From positions 5,084,001 through 5,148,000 of the forward strand of contig JAJTUQ010000005.1 of assembly GCA_021399445.1 (NCBI GenBank): a stretch of 64,000 nt of DNA, written 5' to 3'. The notes below the pieces were generated by a model that ran no database searches, had not been told where the DNA came from, and saw only the letters and a program-made list of their open reading frames with translations. The position numbers and the translations under genes were made by a program. Source of the DNA: Xylogone sp. PMI_703. Its lineage: Eukaryota > Ascomycota > Leotiomycetes. Position 1 is the first letter of the stretch, and each line of letters starts with the position of its first letter. Positions 23,074-33,456 of this stretch are shown here, piece by piece.

Positions 23074-23987
23074 CTTGCTAAGGTTGAAGAAGCATTGACT
23101 CTTTTTTTCTGTGAGCATTCATTTATATCCACATCATACATTATATATCCTACTGGAGTCGCAATATACGCCAAGACGAGTTAATATGCAGCTCGGGAGA
23201 TAATGCCCCTATTACTCCCTCGCCACAGTATATTCCTTTGCTATGGGGAAATTGTGGAGATGTGAAGTCTGCCAGAATAAGGGGATAAGCTTAAGCTGAC
23301 TGCAGCCACTCCCGAATTCCCCGTAAACGAGCACTACCGATCTGAGAGCTGTTAGTTGGCCGGTGGAATTAAAACCGAAGTAAGAAAATTTGAGAGTCTA
23401 GATTGTGTCTTCGGATCGTCATTATAGAAGCACCGCCGCGTTCCTGAATCTTTTCAAGGGTAAAATAAATAAGTAATTTGTTTGAAACAACATTTTTGAG
23501 ATATGATTCGTGCAAGAAACCGACTAATTAAAAATCGTCACATCTTTATAGCGAGCTGTGCTCAGACGAACTAACCATGTGGACCATCGTACATACGCAC
23601 CATTGAAATCCATTGAAATCCAGGACCGAGGAAGCCGAGCCTATATTCACAGTAATATATAGTTATCACTTTGCAGCTAACCGACATGACTGGTGATAGT
23701 CGCGGCAATATATTCTTTAGCCGTTAGAAGGTCCTCGGTTGGTTAATCTAACTAAGGCATTGTACAACTTCTTGGAGAAAAGACCAACGGATTCAATTTA
23801 TTTTGAGGTTTATCTAGCAATATGATTCTAAAGATATGTGCTATTTCTTTCAATAGTCGATAAACTCCTGCGTCTGCTAAACCGTGCTATTTACGTCTTG
23901 CCAGGAGCCACTCTCAGACGAATGTATGAGACTATGCGGAAGGAGTGGCTCGTAAGAACCACAACCGGGCATTAACTACTCTCCTCT
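23074..23987. other. Intergenic, RglA-like promoter
   Basis: About 0.9 kb between the RglA-like start and the 3' end of the flavin-reductase-like gene. No supported gene or clear regulatory motif. Confidence 0.4.
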
Positions 23988-24763
23988 TTACTCATCTTTC
24001 TTCCCTGCACATGTATCGCTAGACTCGACGGCACCTGAAAGTGCCGCCAGGCTTGCCGAATCACCAGGCATTAATGGCGGCATCATCTCAAACACATTAT
24101 CAATTGCGGTGTATTGATGGTACCCGAGACGAGCCAGTGTAATTGATACCGAGTTGAACTTACACCGTCAGGAGTGATAGACATGAATACCAACAACACG
24201 TCCAATAACAATATATGAGTGCCCGACTAGGGAGTTACCTGGGATTCGTAATATATAGTGAACCTTGCATTCAAAGCTCACAGGAGACTCAGCCACGCGA
24301 GGGGGTCGAACAATTCTGCTAGGAGCTTTGGTGACATTCGCAATATTGAACTCATCCTCAGTAGTCTCCAAAGCGGAGGCGTTCACGGACTCTCTCAGGT
24401 CATACCTAGCGACTACTGGTCAGACTGGCGTTTGTCACACGGAGAGGTGTATTTTTCAGAAATAGCGGAAAGGTAAACGAACGTTGCCATATTCCAGATG
24501 AACTCCCCTGTCTCTCTAGCATTGACCACGGAATCCTTGCTGCGTTTCTTGTAGAGCGACTGATGACCGATAGACAAGATAGTGGGTGGATCAAATGAGA
24601 CATTGTTAAACTGGCTGTATGGTGCCAAATTATCCTGTCCTTCACTACTTGTTGTGCTTATCCATCCTATTGGACGAGGTACTACAAATAACTTAAACGG
24701 CTCATGTGGTATACCGGAGCTTTCGCCTTTGGGCGGCTCGTAGAAAAGATCAGGACGGGCCAT
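23988..24763 (-). CDS. Flavin-reductase-like (DIM6/NTAB) protein with an in-frame stop
   Basis: Exon 1, 24483-24763, encodes the FMN-binding split-barrel start: VPRPIGWISTTSSEGQDNLAPYSQFN, then SFDPPTILSIG and ETGEFIWNMATYDLRESVNASA across the intron (donor GTTCGT, intron 24406-24482). Exon 2 continues with HSYIVIGRVVGIH, then meets TGA at 24168-24170. The same frame resumes beyond it with LARLGYHQYTAIDNVFEMMPPLMPG and ends at 23988. The whole frame is 232 codons with this one stop. A neighbouring frame reads SITPDGV across the stop, suggesting two compensating indels. The family binds FMN and is often an NAD(P)H:flavin oxidoreductase. Beside UbiX and UbiD it could supply reduced FMN, but the stop makes it truncated, a pseudogene or an assembly error. 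Confidence 0.7.
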
Positions 24764-25704
24764 GGCTGAGTAGTAACAAAAATACAGGGTCGAGACTGAA
24801 CTGTCAATATTAGATACGAAAGCTCTTTCTTGTTCGAGGCCTTTTGAGGTGCTAATTTATTTAGGGTGAATAGCAAAGCTTTTTAAAAGGTAAAATGTAA
24901 GCCCCTGGGAGGGGTATTTCACATTTAGAACACTTTACAACTCATAAAATGTTAGCATCATGGAATTCAAAGAAACCGAACGTAGCCGCGATTACTGAAA
25001 AAGGTCCTCGGGCCCTTAGAATTCACGCTACCAGTTCCTGTGGGTTTACTACTCTCCCACCTACTCACAGTACGTAACGTATACGTACGGGTGAATCGGT
25101 GGTTTGGTAGTTGAATGGAATGGTGTATTGAAGTGGGTGTGGGAAGGAGGAATATATATACTTCCCTTCCCAATTAGTACTAGTGCCTAATCACACGTGA
25201 CCTGGGTCCCAACAGTTCCCATCCAGTTCCCCGCACTCTTGACCGCTTAATCCAACTCTTTCATCATGGTGTTGGAGCGGAGTCATTCTTACCCCGTTTA
25301 AAGAAGGCCAACATAGATCCTGATACATCCATTGCAAGGCGGTTTAAGCGTCGGCCTTAATCTTTAGCTCTGGCGTATATTCATTATACTTAGCTTTTAG
25401 TGGTTGATGCCCAATCGAAAAGGAGATTTATATGACAAGATGATGGATAAGAATCAAAACATTTCCAGCATGAATATGTAACTCAGTTGCAACTATATAA
25501 AAATGTGTATTCAGTTTCTGAATTCAAAGAAATAAACAAAATTCGATCTTGAATCCTCAGATTATAAATAAAAGTCATTGCATTCATAACCGTGGCATTA
25601 GACGGCCAACTGTATGGTAGTCAAACCGTTCATGCTGGCCTTGCCTCATTTGTGTATCGGCCAGAACACATTCAAACTAGCTAAGCTAAATCTGGCTTTC
25701 ACTA
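24764..25704. other. Intergenic with a hairpin-rich repeat element
   Basis: Contains the flavin-reductase promoter, repeat copy A (about 25051-25190) and the 3' region of the tautomerase gene. No coding frame is supported. Confidence 0.4.
25051..25190. repeat. Hairpin-rich element, copy A
   Basis: Shares with 31195-31345, in the same orientation, stretches such as GAATGGTGTATTGAAGTGG, GTACG and GGACTAGTG/TACTAGTG-type ends. Two successive stem-loops can be drawn: CCACC...TACGT paired with ACGTA...GGTGG (25057-25102), and GGGAAGG paired with CCTTCCC (about 25141-25171). It looks like a MITE-like relic. Confidence 0.6.
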
Positions 25705-26359
25705 TTACACGATAGCCCTGAGGTCCTCTCTTCCCTCTATTTCCTTCAACATGGCTGCAAACATCTCATCACGTCCCATCTCTGCCCGTTCCTTAAAGTA
25801 GGACATGTAACTCTTCAACCATGTCTTTTCTTCGCCCGTCTATATTAATCAACATAAGTGGTGTTCACATAGAAATAGGGGGGAGGAAGCCCACATACCC
25901 CAGGTAGAAGAACCCCGTTCTCCCTTGCGCCAATAACGGCAGTCCAAGATATGATATGGAGCTTTTTAGCTTTATCTTCAGTTGTCGCTGGATGCAATGT
26001 GCTATCATATTTCACAATCTTATTCCATTCCTTTTCAATCTCTTCAGACAGATCATCAAACATCTTCTTGGTGCGATCTGCTCCCATCCGAACCAAGGCC
26101 AAGATACGATTTGGAGAAGCAGGCTCTGTTGGCGTGCCTGCAACGTAGAAATCTCCCTGGGGCTCTGTGGCGATGAAGCGAATGTTTACAAACATAGAGG
26201 GAGTGTGAAACATGGTTGAATGCAAACGCGTAATAGCTTCGGCTACACGGTCCTTCTGTTCCCTGGTGAGAGGATAGGAATGTTGAACCTGAACTTCCAA
26301 ATCAGCAAATGACGGGACTGTATTTTGTGTGCTACTATACTGACATCGTAGAGTGGCAT
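25705..26359 (-). CDS. Tautomerase-superfamily protein (cis-CaaD / oxalocrotonate tautomerase-like)
   Basis: Minus-strand exons 26345-26359 (15 nt, MPLYD), 25899-26288 and 25705-25839, all phase 0, give 179 aa. After removal of the initiator Met the chain begins Pro-Leu-Tyr, providing the N-terminal catalytic Pro of the superfamily. The MPLYDV start, the LHSTMFHTPSMFVNIRF stretch and the RTKKMFDDLSEEI region match the fungal Tautomerase_3 / cis-3-chloroacrylic acid dehalogenase-like family. The C-terminal exon (TGEEKTWLKSYMSYFKERAE) is helical. Enzymes of this group act on alpha,beta-unsaturated or keto acids. Next to a UbiX/UbiD decarboxylase pair, a role in processing an unsaturated or aromatic acid is reasonable, but the substrate is unknown. 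It is divergent from the UbiX gene, with an 889-bp shared upstream region. Confidence 0.85.
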
Positions 26360-27248
26360 GGTGATTGTAAACACAATGAATTGAGCGGCAAGAGTATTCA
26401 AGAGTATTGTATCAAATTTGATAATGAGATATGCAATGATGGATGGCCAGAGTAGCTGACGGGCCTCATTTTATAGCCATCCAACCCCGGCAATGTACCT
26501 ACCCCATGATGAAAGAATGGTTTAGAAAACGGGGATAACGCAAGTTGCGTTAATTCCTGGTGTCGGATGATGCATGGAGACCTAGGATATCGACATACGT
26601 GTTTCCATTCTTGTGTGTCAAGTGGAGGGCGTGAGAAAGCGGCATTCAACGAATTGCTCTTTTACACTAGTACTAATTAATAGATCACTTAGATTTCGGT
26701 CACAAAGTTGTATCATTTTATCGTATATAGGAATATGGTATACATTATTTGATATTGATATAGTATGCTTAACGGATATTGACGAATGTATTTTTGGGAA
26801 CTGTGATAGTAATTACTAGGATCTATTGTATAAACCGGAACTACGAAATTTGCGAAGGTTTTGAATGATATATCGTCATGAAAGCTATTTGAACTGTTTA
26901 AATCTGGGTAGTTAGACATATCATCCCGAAGGGAGCTAAGAATTTGAATTCAAAGATATTGCCCTTTTTAGCCTAGTGAACAACATTCAAAAAGATACAG
27001 ATCAAGGGATATAACTTGGAGGTGAGCTCGGCCTTGAATAAAGCGCGAACCCGGATATCGGCACCTGTATTGATCTGCTGTGGGACCTAGCAGATATGCA
27101 GTTGTGACCGACAGAGTTTATACGCACCTCATAGAATGATTGATTACGGCAATATATTATAGTGAAATTACCCCGAGATAAGCCACAGCATAAAAACTTA
27201 TTTTCCCTTTACTTTTATCTTTGACTGTGAAGTGGTTCTAATTTCTCA
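26360..27248. promoter_or_regulatory. Shared upstream region of tautomerase and UbiX genes
   Basis: 889 bp, AT-rich, between two divergent starts. A single bidirectional promoter could coordinate both genes. I see no specific operator that I would name. Confidence 0.4.
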
Positions 27249-27884
27249 ATGGAGAATAACCAGCAAATATCAGCTGATAATAATGACAATAGCATCGGAT
27301 ATCCTCATTCACAACCGCGTAAGAGAATAGTTGTTGCCATAACTGGTGCAACAGGGGTCATATTGGGCATAAGAGTGTTGGAAATGTTACGACGACTCAA
27401 TGTTGAAACGCATCTAATCATGAGCAAGTGGGCTGAGGCTACTCTGAAGTATGAAACTGACTACACGACATCAAATGTTCGGGCTCTGGCCGATCATGTA
27501 CATCACCACAGCGATATGGCGGCGCCAGTATCTAGTGGTTCATTTTATACTGATGGGATGATTGTGGTCCCATGCAGCATGAAAACTCTTGCTGCGATCA
27601 GTACAGGACTGTGCGATGACCTCATCTCTCGAACAGCGGATGTCATGTTAAAAGAGCGCAGGAGGCTCGTTTTGGTGGTACGGGAGACGCCATTAAGTGA
27701 CATTCATCTTAGGAATATGCTCTCCGTTACGCAGAGCGGGGCTGTTATTTTTCCTCCAGTTCCCGCGTATTATATCAAACCGGGCTCAATCGAGGACTTA
27801 GTAGATCAGAGTGTAGGAAGGATGCTGGATCTGTTTAACCTTAATACTGCTAACTTTGAGAGATGGAATGGGTGGAAGAAGTAA
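27249..27884 (+). CDS. Flavin prenyltransferase, UbiX/Pad1 family
   Basis: Single exon, 211 aa. After a short Asn/Ser-rich leader (possible organelle or cytosolic extension) comes RIVVAITGATGVILGIRVLE, the flavin-binding start. Then follow VVPCSMKTLAAISTGLCDDLISRTADV and RRRLVLVVRETPLSDIHLRNML, both diagnostic of UbiX/Pad1. C-terminal FPPVPAYYIKPGSIEDLVDQSVGRMLDLF completes the fold at the usual length of about 200 aa. The enzyme joins dimethylallyl phosphate to reduced FMN, making prenylated FMN, the cofactor of UbiD-type decarboxylases. The UbiD-type partner lies 1.4 kb downstream on the same strand. In Aspergillus the homologous pair (padA1/fdc1) decarboxylates cinnamic and sorbic acids. 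Confidence 0.93.
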   Translation: MENNQQISADNNDNSIGYPHSQPRKRIVVAITGATGVILGIRVLEMLRRLNVETHLIMSKWAEATLKYETDYTTSNVRALADHVHHHSDMAAPVSSGSFYTDGMIVVPCSMKTLAAISTGLCDDLISRTADVMLKERRRLVLVVRETPLSDIHLRNMLSVTQSGAVIFPPVPAYYIKPGSIEDLVDQSVGRMLDLFNLNTANFERWNGWKK

Positions 27885-29290
27885 GAACATTTGTTCATGA
27901 CATAGTATTAGAGAAGGCGTTCAAATGACTATTTTCGAGATTCTTGATAACTACTACTTTCTTAAAAGTAGATAAGATAGACAGAGCTCAGTTCCAAATA
28001 TATAAAATATTACCTGATTAGGGATATGCCTCATGCAGTCGTGAAATCAGGAAAAGACGTTACCAGTACTCTTTGCAGGTCCCGAAATAATTGCCGCCAT
28101 CTATTTTCTGGGGTTGTGCTACAAGGGATGAGTGAAAGAAAGCTCGAGTAGCGGGAGCCAATAGTAATCAGTTCTAACTTGTCATATCACTTCTTACGTC
28201 CGTAAGCTCAAACCAATCAGGGCTCTTGAGTAAGCTACTGTCCTCTTTATGTTTAATAATCTTACCCCTGAACCGAGGCAAGGAGTATAGCGGCTGGTTG
28301 TTTGTAGATGATCTACGGTACTATTCCTGAATAAATCAAGTTACATCGGTGCTAGACGCGGTTGTTTATTGGAACCTACTCAGGGCTGGCATGTTTGAAT
28401 CGTCACCAGACTTTCAGGCATTTCATGCATTAAGGCTTATCACAGAATAAATCTATTTTAGATTGTATTCGGAAAATATTTTAATTACCCTTGACTGGAG
28501 TTTCAAGCCATAACATGCGTAATATTGCTGCATCCTCTTGTAGTTTGAGCACAAGGCTCATTAAGCCGAACTTTAGATGCAGTGTCACTGTCCAGTAATA
28601 CCCTCTACTCATACTAATGCCAATTACAGTGACCCAACGATTCAGAAGTGCTTCCAGATGTGGTGCTCCCACCCCAGGTAGCGTGACTATCGCTACTTGT
28701 ATTACAGTATGTCAAACTCGTGAGTCGGATACAAAACCGGCAGTTGAAGAAACAGACATTTGAGTTACTATGATTTCGGTCTTCGCTCTTTGGTATAACT
28801 CCGAGAATGGATCATTGAATGGGTTTTGAAGAAATGAAATGCCGTATTGCCGGAATCTGGGGATCTTTCGTGCGTAATGACGAGTTCGTGGAGGAGTGAC
28901 CAGCTCTCATATGCACTTTTGGTAACAATCTGCTTCGCGGGGTCCCACATTACATTGTAAATTTTTCCCAGGATAATGTGTAATGCATATTCAAACATCA
29001 TCTAGTTCAACCAATGATTTGTAAATAGGGATACCGCATGGAGGACTTGACTTGTGTGTTCTGATGCTGATAGGTCAAGCAAGAATAGGAGCAGCTGCCT
29101 AAGTAAGTAGAGCTTGTTCAGATATATATTGCATCCTTCTTTCTTTTTATTCAAGCTCTCATACTTGATTTGGCTGAAAATTATAATTGTTATAGAATTA
29201 TATTTTGAAGTCCCTTTCCTACCACTATCGTTCCTAGTTGGATCGCCTCAAGTTTCAAAGCTTCAACAGTATATTCCAATCACACCAGAC
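27885..29290. other. Intergenic between UbiX and UbiD genes
   Basis: 1.4 kb. Two minus-strand open frames (28481-28672 and 28768-29001) have mildly protein-like composition but no recognised family and no clear joining splice sites. They could be a decayed gene. The right end includes the UbiD promoter. Confidence 0.35.
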
Positions 29291-30892
29291 ATGGACAAGA
29301 CGGATATCAAGCCTGATCCTACATCCTTACCAGTGGATTTAACAAATAAAGAACCTCACCTGAATTTTCGAAGCTTCGTGCAAGCACTGCGCGAAGATGG
29401 AGATTTAGTTGACATACAACAGGAAGTGGATCCTGTTCTCGAAGTGTCAGCCATCACACGACGTGCTCTAGAGACCTTAGACAAAGCACCTCTATTCAAT
29501 AATGTCAAAGGAGCCCATGACGGGCTATTTAGGATTCTAGGCGCTCCAGCATCCCTTCGGAAAAACAAGGCTGATAGGTTTGGTCGGTTGGCGCGTCACC
29601 TGGGGCTTGAGCCAACGGCAACAATGACGGAGATTTTTGACCATATCCTTGGGGCAAGGACTAAAGAGCTAATCCCACCGGTAGTCGTAAAGGATGGTCC
29701 ATGTAAAGAGAATAAACTCTTTGGCGATCAAATAGATCTCACGAAGTTACCCGTCCCCTTGATGCATCGATTTGACGGCGGAAGGTATTTTCAGACATAC
29801 GGCATGCACATTTTGCAAACACCGGATAAAAAGTGGACCAACTGGTCAATTTCCCGCGCAATGGTTCACAGTAAAACCCGTCTAAGTTGCCTTGTTCTTC
29901 CACCGCAACATATTGGACGAATATATGCTCAATGGGAAGAGAAGGGAGAAGATATCCCATGGGCTTTGGCACTCGGAGTACCCCCTGCCGCAATTCTTAT
30001 TGCCGGGATGCCCATTCCCGAAGGGGTCGCTGAAGGAGAATACGTCGGTGCCATTACTGGAACTGCACTAGAAGTTCTGAAATGCGAAACGAATGATCTC
30101 ATGGTACCAGCGAATGCTGAGATAGTGCTAGAAGGAACAATTTCAATCACAGAAAAGGGTGATGAAGGACCATTCGGAGAGATTCACGGCTATACTTTTA
30201 TTGAAGCTCCACGGAAAATGCCACTTTGCAATGTCAAGGCCATCACGTACAGAAACGAGGCTATTCTTCCGATATGCGTTCCCGGAAGACCGGTTGATGA
30301 GACGGTGTGTATCTCTATATAAAATTGTTTTGCACTGAGATTGCTGACTAAGATTCTATAATAGCATACCCTTGCGGGAGCGTTTTGCGGTGCTGAAATC
30401 CGTTACCGATTACAGGACGCTGGCCTGCCGGTTAAGGAAGTGTTCACTCCGTATGAAACCCAGACCCTCTGGGCAGCTGTCCAAATTGATGGTGCCAAAC
30501 TCCGCGCCATGAAGACAACCCCGAAAGATCTTTGTGAAAATATCGGCCGCGTCATATTCTCTGATCGGTCAGGTATGTTTGAGCACCACATCCTGGTCGT
30601 ATCTGATGATATCGACATCTATGACTTTAAAGATGTTATGTGGGCGTACACAACTCGGTGCCGGCCAGGAGTAGACGATTATTATTTCCATAATACGCTT
30701 GGGTTTGCTTTGGTGCCATACCAGTCTCAGGGCGAGGGTCCGCCCGATGTAGCTACAAAGATCGTATCTAACTGCCTCCTACCGGTTGAATATACGAGCG
30801 GTCCGAATTGGGAGACAGGGGATTTTGAACGCGGGTTTCCTGAGGAGCTAAAACAGAAAGTCTTGTCTAATTGGTCGAAATTTGGATTCTAG
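29291..30892 (+). CDS. fdc1: Prenyl-FMN-dependent decarboxylase, UbiD/Fdc1 family
   Basis: Exons 29291-30304 and 30365-30892 (GTGTGT...TAG, phase 0) give 513 aa, close to the approximately 500 aa of fungal Fdc1. I start at [10 protein letters not shown]; the frame is open further upstream, but that text is hydrophobic and unlike the family. Conserved blocks include [39 protein letters not shown] (cofactor/Mn/K site, with the key Arg in NWSISR), [11 protein letters not shown] and [10 protein letters not shown] (the two catalytic Glu). The C-terminal half has [14 protein letters not shown] and [15 protein letters not shown]. All catalytic residues look intact. Role: reversible non-oxidative decarboxylation of cinnamate-like or other alpha,beta-unsaturated acids, using prenyl-FMN from the neighbouring UbiX. 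Confidence 0.93.
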
Positions 30893-31614
30893 AAGCTGAG
30901 AAATCTTGCACACATTCAATATTTAGCTGAAAGCTAGATATTGAAATTATGAAGCTCACTTGCGTAATTGACGTTAGTAAACCTTTTGAAGAACTTGGCC
31001 AGACTACATTATCTTATCTCTTGGTCTCTCATTGAAGTGACGTATGAAATAGTGACATATGGAATATACCTGTGTTTTCTGATATTCTTGGCTGATTAGG
31101 TTGTAAAAGCGTGGGAGGGCTAGTGGTTCTAGTTGTCCCTGGTTTTGTGTAATACTTTATCATACAGTCATTATATTCTAGGGGAATGTGTGGCTACACC
31201 CCACCACCGATAATACGTCACGTATTACACGTACGTATTGATATGGTGGTTGGTAGCTGAATGGTGTATTGAAGTGGTGGTGGAGGAGAGAGTGTATATG
31301 CTCCCTCCCACCTTCGCTACGACTACCTATTTGGGACTAGTGTACATATTGCCGGGAGAGTGGCCTTTGCGTGCAGTCACATGACTGCCAACAGAATGCT
31401 TTCACTAGAAATATCAATTTAATTATCTGTAACTTGAGCGTAATCGATTCTTCCTGCATCTGACGTCTCCAACGATGCTAAACAGCTCCGCGCGTCCTTC
31501 TCTCTTTCCCCGACTTCCTCAAAATCACCGATATAGGCACATCATTAGAATGGCCGCTGCACCCCTCTCGTCGTAGATGTCTTTTAATTGGAGATATCAA
31601 TCCTGTGCTCGACC
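30893..31614. other. Intergenic with repeat copy B
   Basis: 0.7 kb between the convergent UbiD and HET genes. It contains the second hairpin-rich element at about 31195-31345 and no supported gene. Confidence 0.4.
31195..31345. repeat. Hairpin-rich element, copy B
   Basis: Related in the same orientation to 25051-25190. ACCACC...ATACGT pairs with ACGTAT...GGTGGT (31203-31250), and GGTGGTGGAGGAG pairs with CTCCCTCCCACC further right. The centre contains the palindrome AATACGTCACGTATT (31212-31226). Confidence 0.6.
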
Positions 31615-33456
31615 TTAAGTCAAGAGGGCGTAAACCGTCAATGCATCCATTCTGACATTTAATCTCGCACTGTTGTCTTGAAATGTCGAGCGATTACTCG
31701 TAAAGTGTGTTTTGTTATCCACATCAATATTGTCTGCGAGTATTGCTGTGCCAATAGCTTGCACACCTAGGAGCATATTATGCTTTATTTTTGCTCGGAT
31801 GATTAGAGCTCGCTCAACTCCAGGGATCCGGTAGACCAGGTCCCCTGGCTGGGCTAGGCTTGACGCAATTCCCATTTTCGAAGTCGTTCCCCCATGCATA
31901 AAACTCTTAATGAGAAAGAGAGAGGCATTCCTAGAAGAGCATAGAATATCGTTAAGAGGCGTCTCGCTTCTGAGTGGTGCCGAAACAAGTTGGTTGGATT
32001 TTATCGCCTCAATCTCGCTCACGTAGCTCTTAGGTAGATAGTAAGAATCATCTGGTCTCCAACCAACATTACTGACGTGACCGAAGCACATCGATGCTAG
32101 CCGGGTCTCATCAGACTCCATAATGGCCCGCATCAATGTATCATTTTCGCGGTGGGCTTCCCCCAGTTCCTCTCGGAAGTTTTCCTGAATTTCGGCAGCC
32201 CACTGATCGGCTTTTTTTGCACTCGAAGTTATATCTACAGTGGAAGGCCCAATCACCGTGATATACCCGACGATATAACTGTGGAGCTTGAACACTCGAG
32301 GATTATCGGGGTTATCCATGGCGAGATCAGGTCGTGACTCGCACGGCTGCAAGGTTTGCGCAAGGGGTTTAAGGTTGGTCCCTTTGAGAAGACGCTCGAT
32401 GAGCCTTCCGAATGGAACAATATCGGCCTCTGCAAGTAGCCCTCGGCGATTCATATATTCCATTGTATCCTTCCAGACCTCGATGAGGGACTTTTCATAG
32501 GCCATAGGAAATCCAGCAGCATCGGCTGCTACACCCACCAAGCCGTATATCCTGTCTCTTGGCTCTTTGCAAAATGCTGTTTGGTGGTCTTCTAGGAGCT
32601 TGCGGAGAGTATGGCTACCAGAGGATTTTCCTTGAACTAGTCGATTCAACCTCAAAGGTCCCTCGCAATGACTGTTATGCTGAGTTACGAGATTGATGAA
32701 GACACCCCAACTTATGGTCGAATTACCGAAGCAAACCTGTTTCTGACGTGCTCGCCCAATCTCTTGGATTGTCCACAGTCTATTCCAATATCCATCAGCG
32801 CACAACTCCCTAACCATCTCTTCTACCTCATTGTTTGTACAGATCTCTGGGCTCTGCTGTGGAGATGATATTCCAGAACTTGATTTGGTGGCAGGTTTCT
32901 GGGCAGTCTCCAATTCCTGCTGCTCGCCTTGGTCCATGACAATGTCATGGCTAGTTTGAGTCTTAAGCCATGACTGATACTTTGAGTACTTCTTTCCCAG
33001 CCAAATAGTAACAATATCCGCCCTGAAGTATATCCATCTCATCATTGTCAAGTGCCTATTACGTTCCGTAATATCATCTTGATTAATGCAAATAGCATCA
33101 ATCCATAAAGGTTTGTCGTTATTCGAGTTTCGGAGATAATCCAGAGCATCCCAGAGATTCTGTCCAACGTAGAACTCAGAACCATCGAGTAAAATCGCCT
33201 TTTTGACAGTCTCATCCCCGGGCATGTATGATAATGCTTTGAATTTCGGCCTTTCAGCAAATTTAGCATGGATTAGTTTGCAGGATAATTGGCAGTCATG
33301 GTCCGTAGCTGGCTCTATTAACACAAGCCTGATAGAGCTTGCATCTGGATCTGCATCTAAGGGCTCGTATTTGAAGACTTTCCGAGGTCGAGTTTCATCG
33401 TCAATGGTTGACATGGATTCAGACCTTGGCCGGCGTCGCGGTTGAATTGTTGCCAT
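31615..33456 (-). CDS. Heterokaryon-incompatibility (HET) domain protein
   Basis: Single exon, 613 aa from the ATG at 33456. The HET domain lies at about residues 65-250: the KALSYMPGDE block, LWIDAICINQDDITERNRHLT, then MMRWIYFRADIVTIWLGKKY, and later YWNRLWTIQEIGRARQ. The first block normally reads ALSYxWGD; here the Trp is replaced (YMPGDE), an unusual change. The C-terminal half includes PRDRIYGLVGVAADAAGF, typical of HET proteins, then a variable region. HET domains trigger cell death or growth arrest when genetically different hyphae fuse. The second Met (residue 15) is an alternative start. It lies at the edge of the repeat-flanked decarboxylase block. Confidence 0.9.
   Translation of the reverse strand: MATIQPRRRPRSESMSTIDDETRPRKVFKYEPLDADPDASSIRLVLIEPATDHDCQLSCKLIHAKFAERPKFKALSYMPGDETVKKAILLDGSEFYVGQNLWDALDYLRNSNNDKPLWIDAICINQDDITERNRHLTMMRWIYFRADIVTIWLGKKYSKYQSWLKTQTSHDIVMDQGEQQELETAQKPATKSSSGISSPQQSPEICTNNEVEEMVRELCADGYWNRLWTIQEIGRARQKQVCFGNSTISWGVFINLVTQHNSHCEGPLRLNRLVQGKSSGSHTLRKLLEDHQTAFCKEPRDRIYGLVGVAADAAGFPMAYEKSLIEVWKDTMEYMNRRGLLAEADIVPFGRLIERLLKGTNLKPLAQTLQPCESRPDLAMDNPDNPRVFKLHSYIVGYITVIGPSTVDITSSAKKADQWAAEIQENFREELGEAHRENDTLMRAIMESDETRLASMCFGHVSNVGWRPDDSYYLPKSYVSEIEAIKSNQLVSAPLRSETPLNDILCSSRNASLFLIKSFMHGGTTSKMGIASSLAQPGDLVYRIPGVERALIIRAKIKHNMLLGVQAIGTAILADNIDVDNKTHFTSNRSTFQDNSARLNVRMDALTVYALLT

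Noticed and set aside
24168..24170. Programmed UGA readthrough in the flavin-reductase-like gene
   Set aside because: The stop context is TGACGG, not the TGACTA type known for fungal readthrough, and the extended C-terminus (KKDE) is no peroxisomal signal.
28481..29001. Possible two-exon gene on the minus strand between UbiX and UbiD
   Set aside because: The two frames do not join at good splice sites and no family is recognisable; noted only as possibly decayed.
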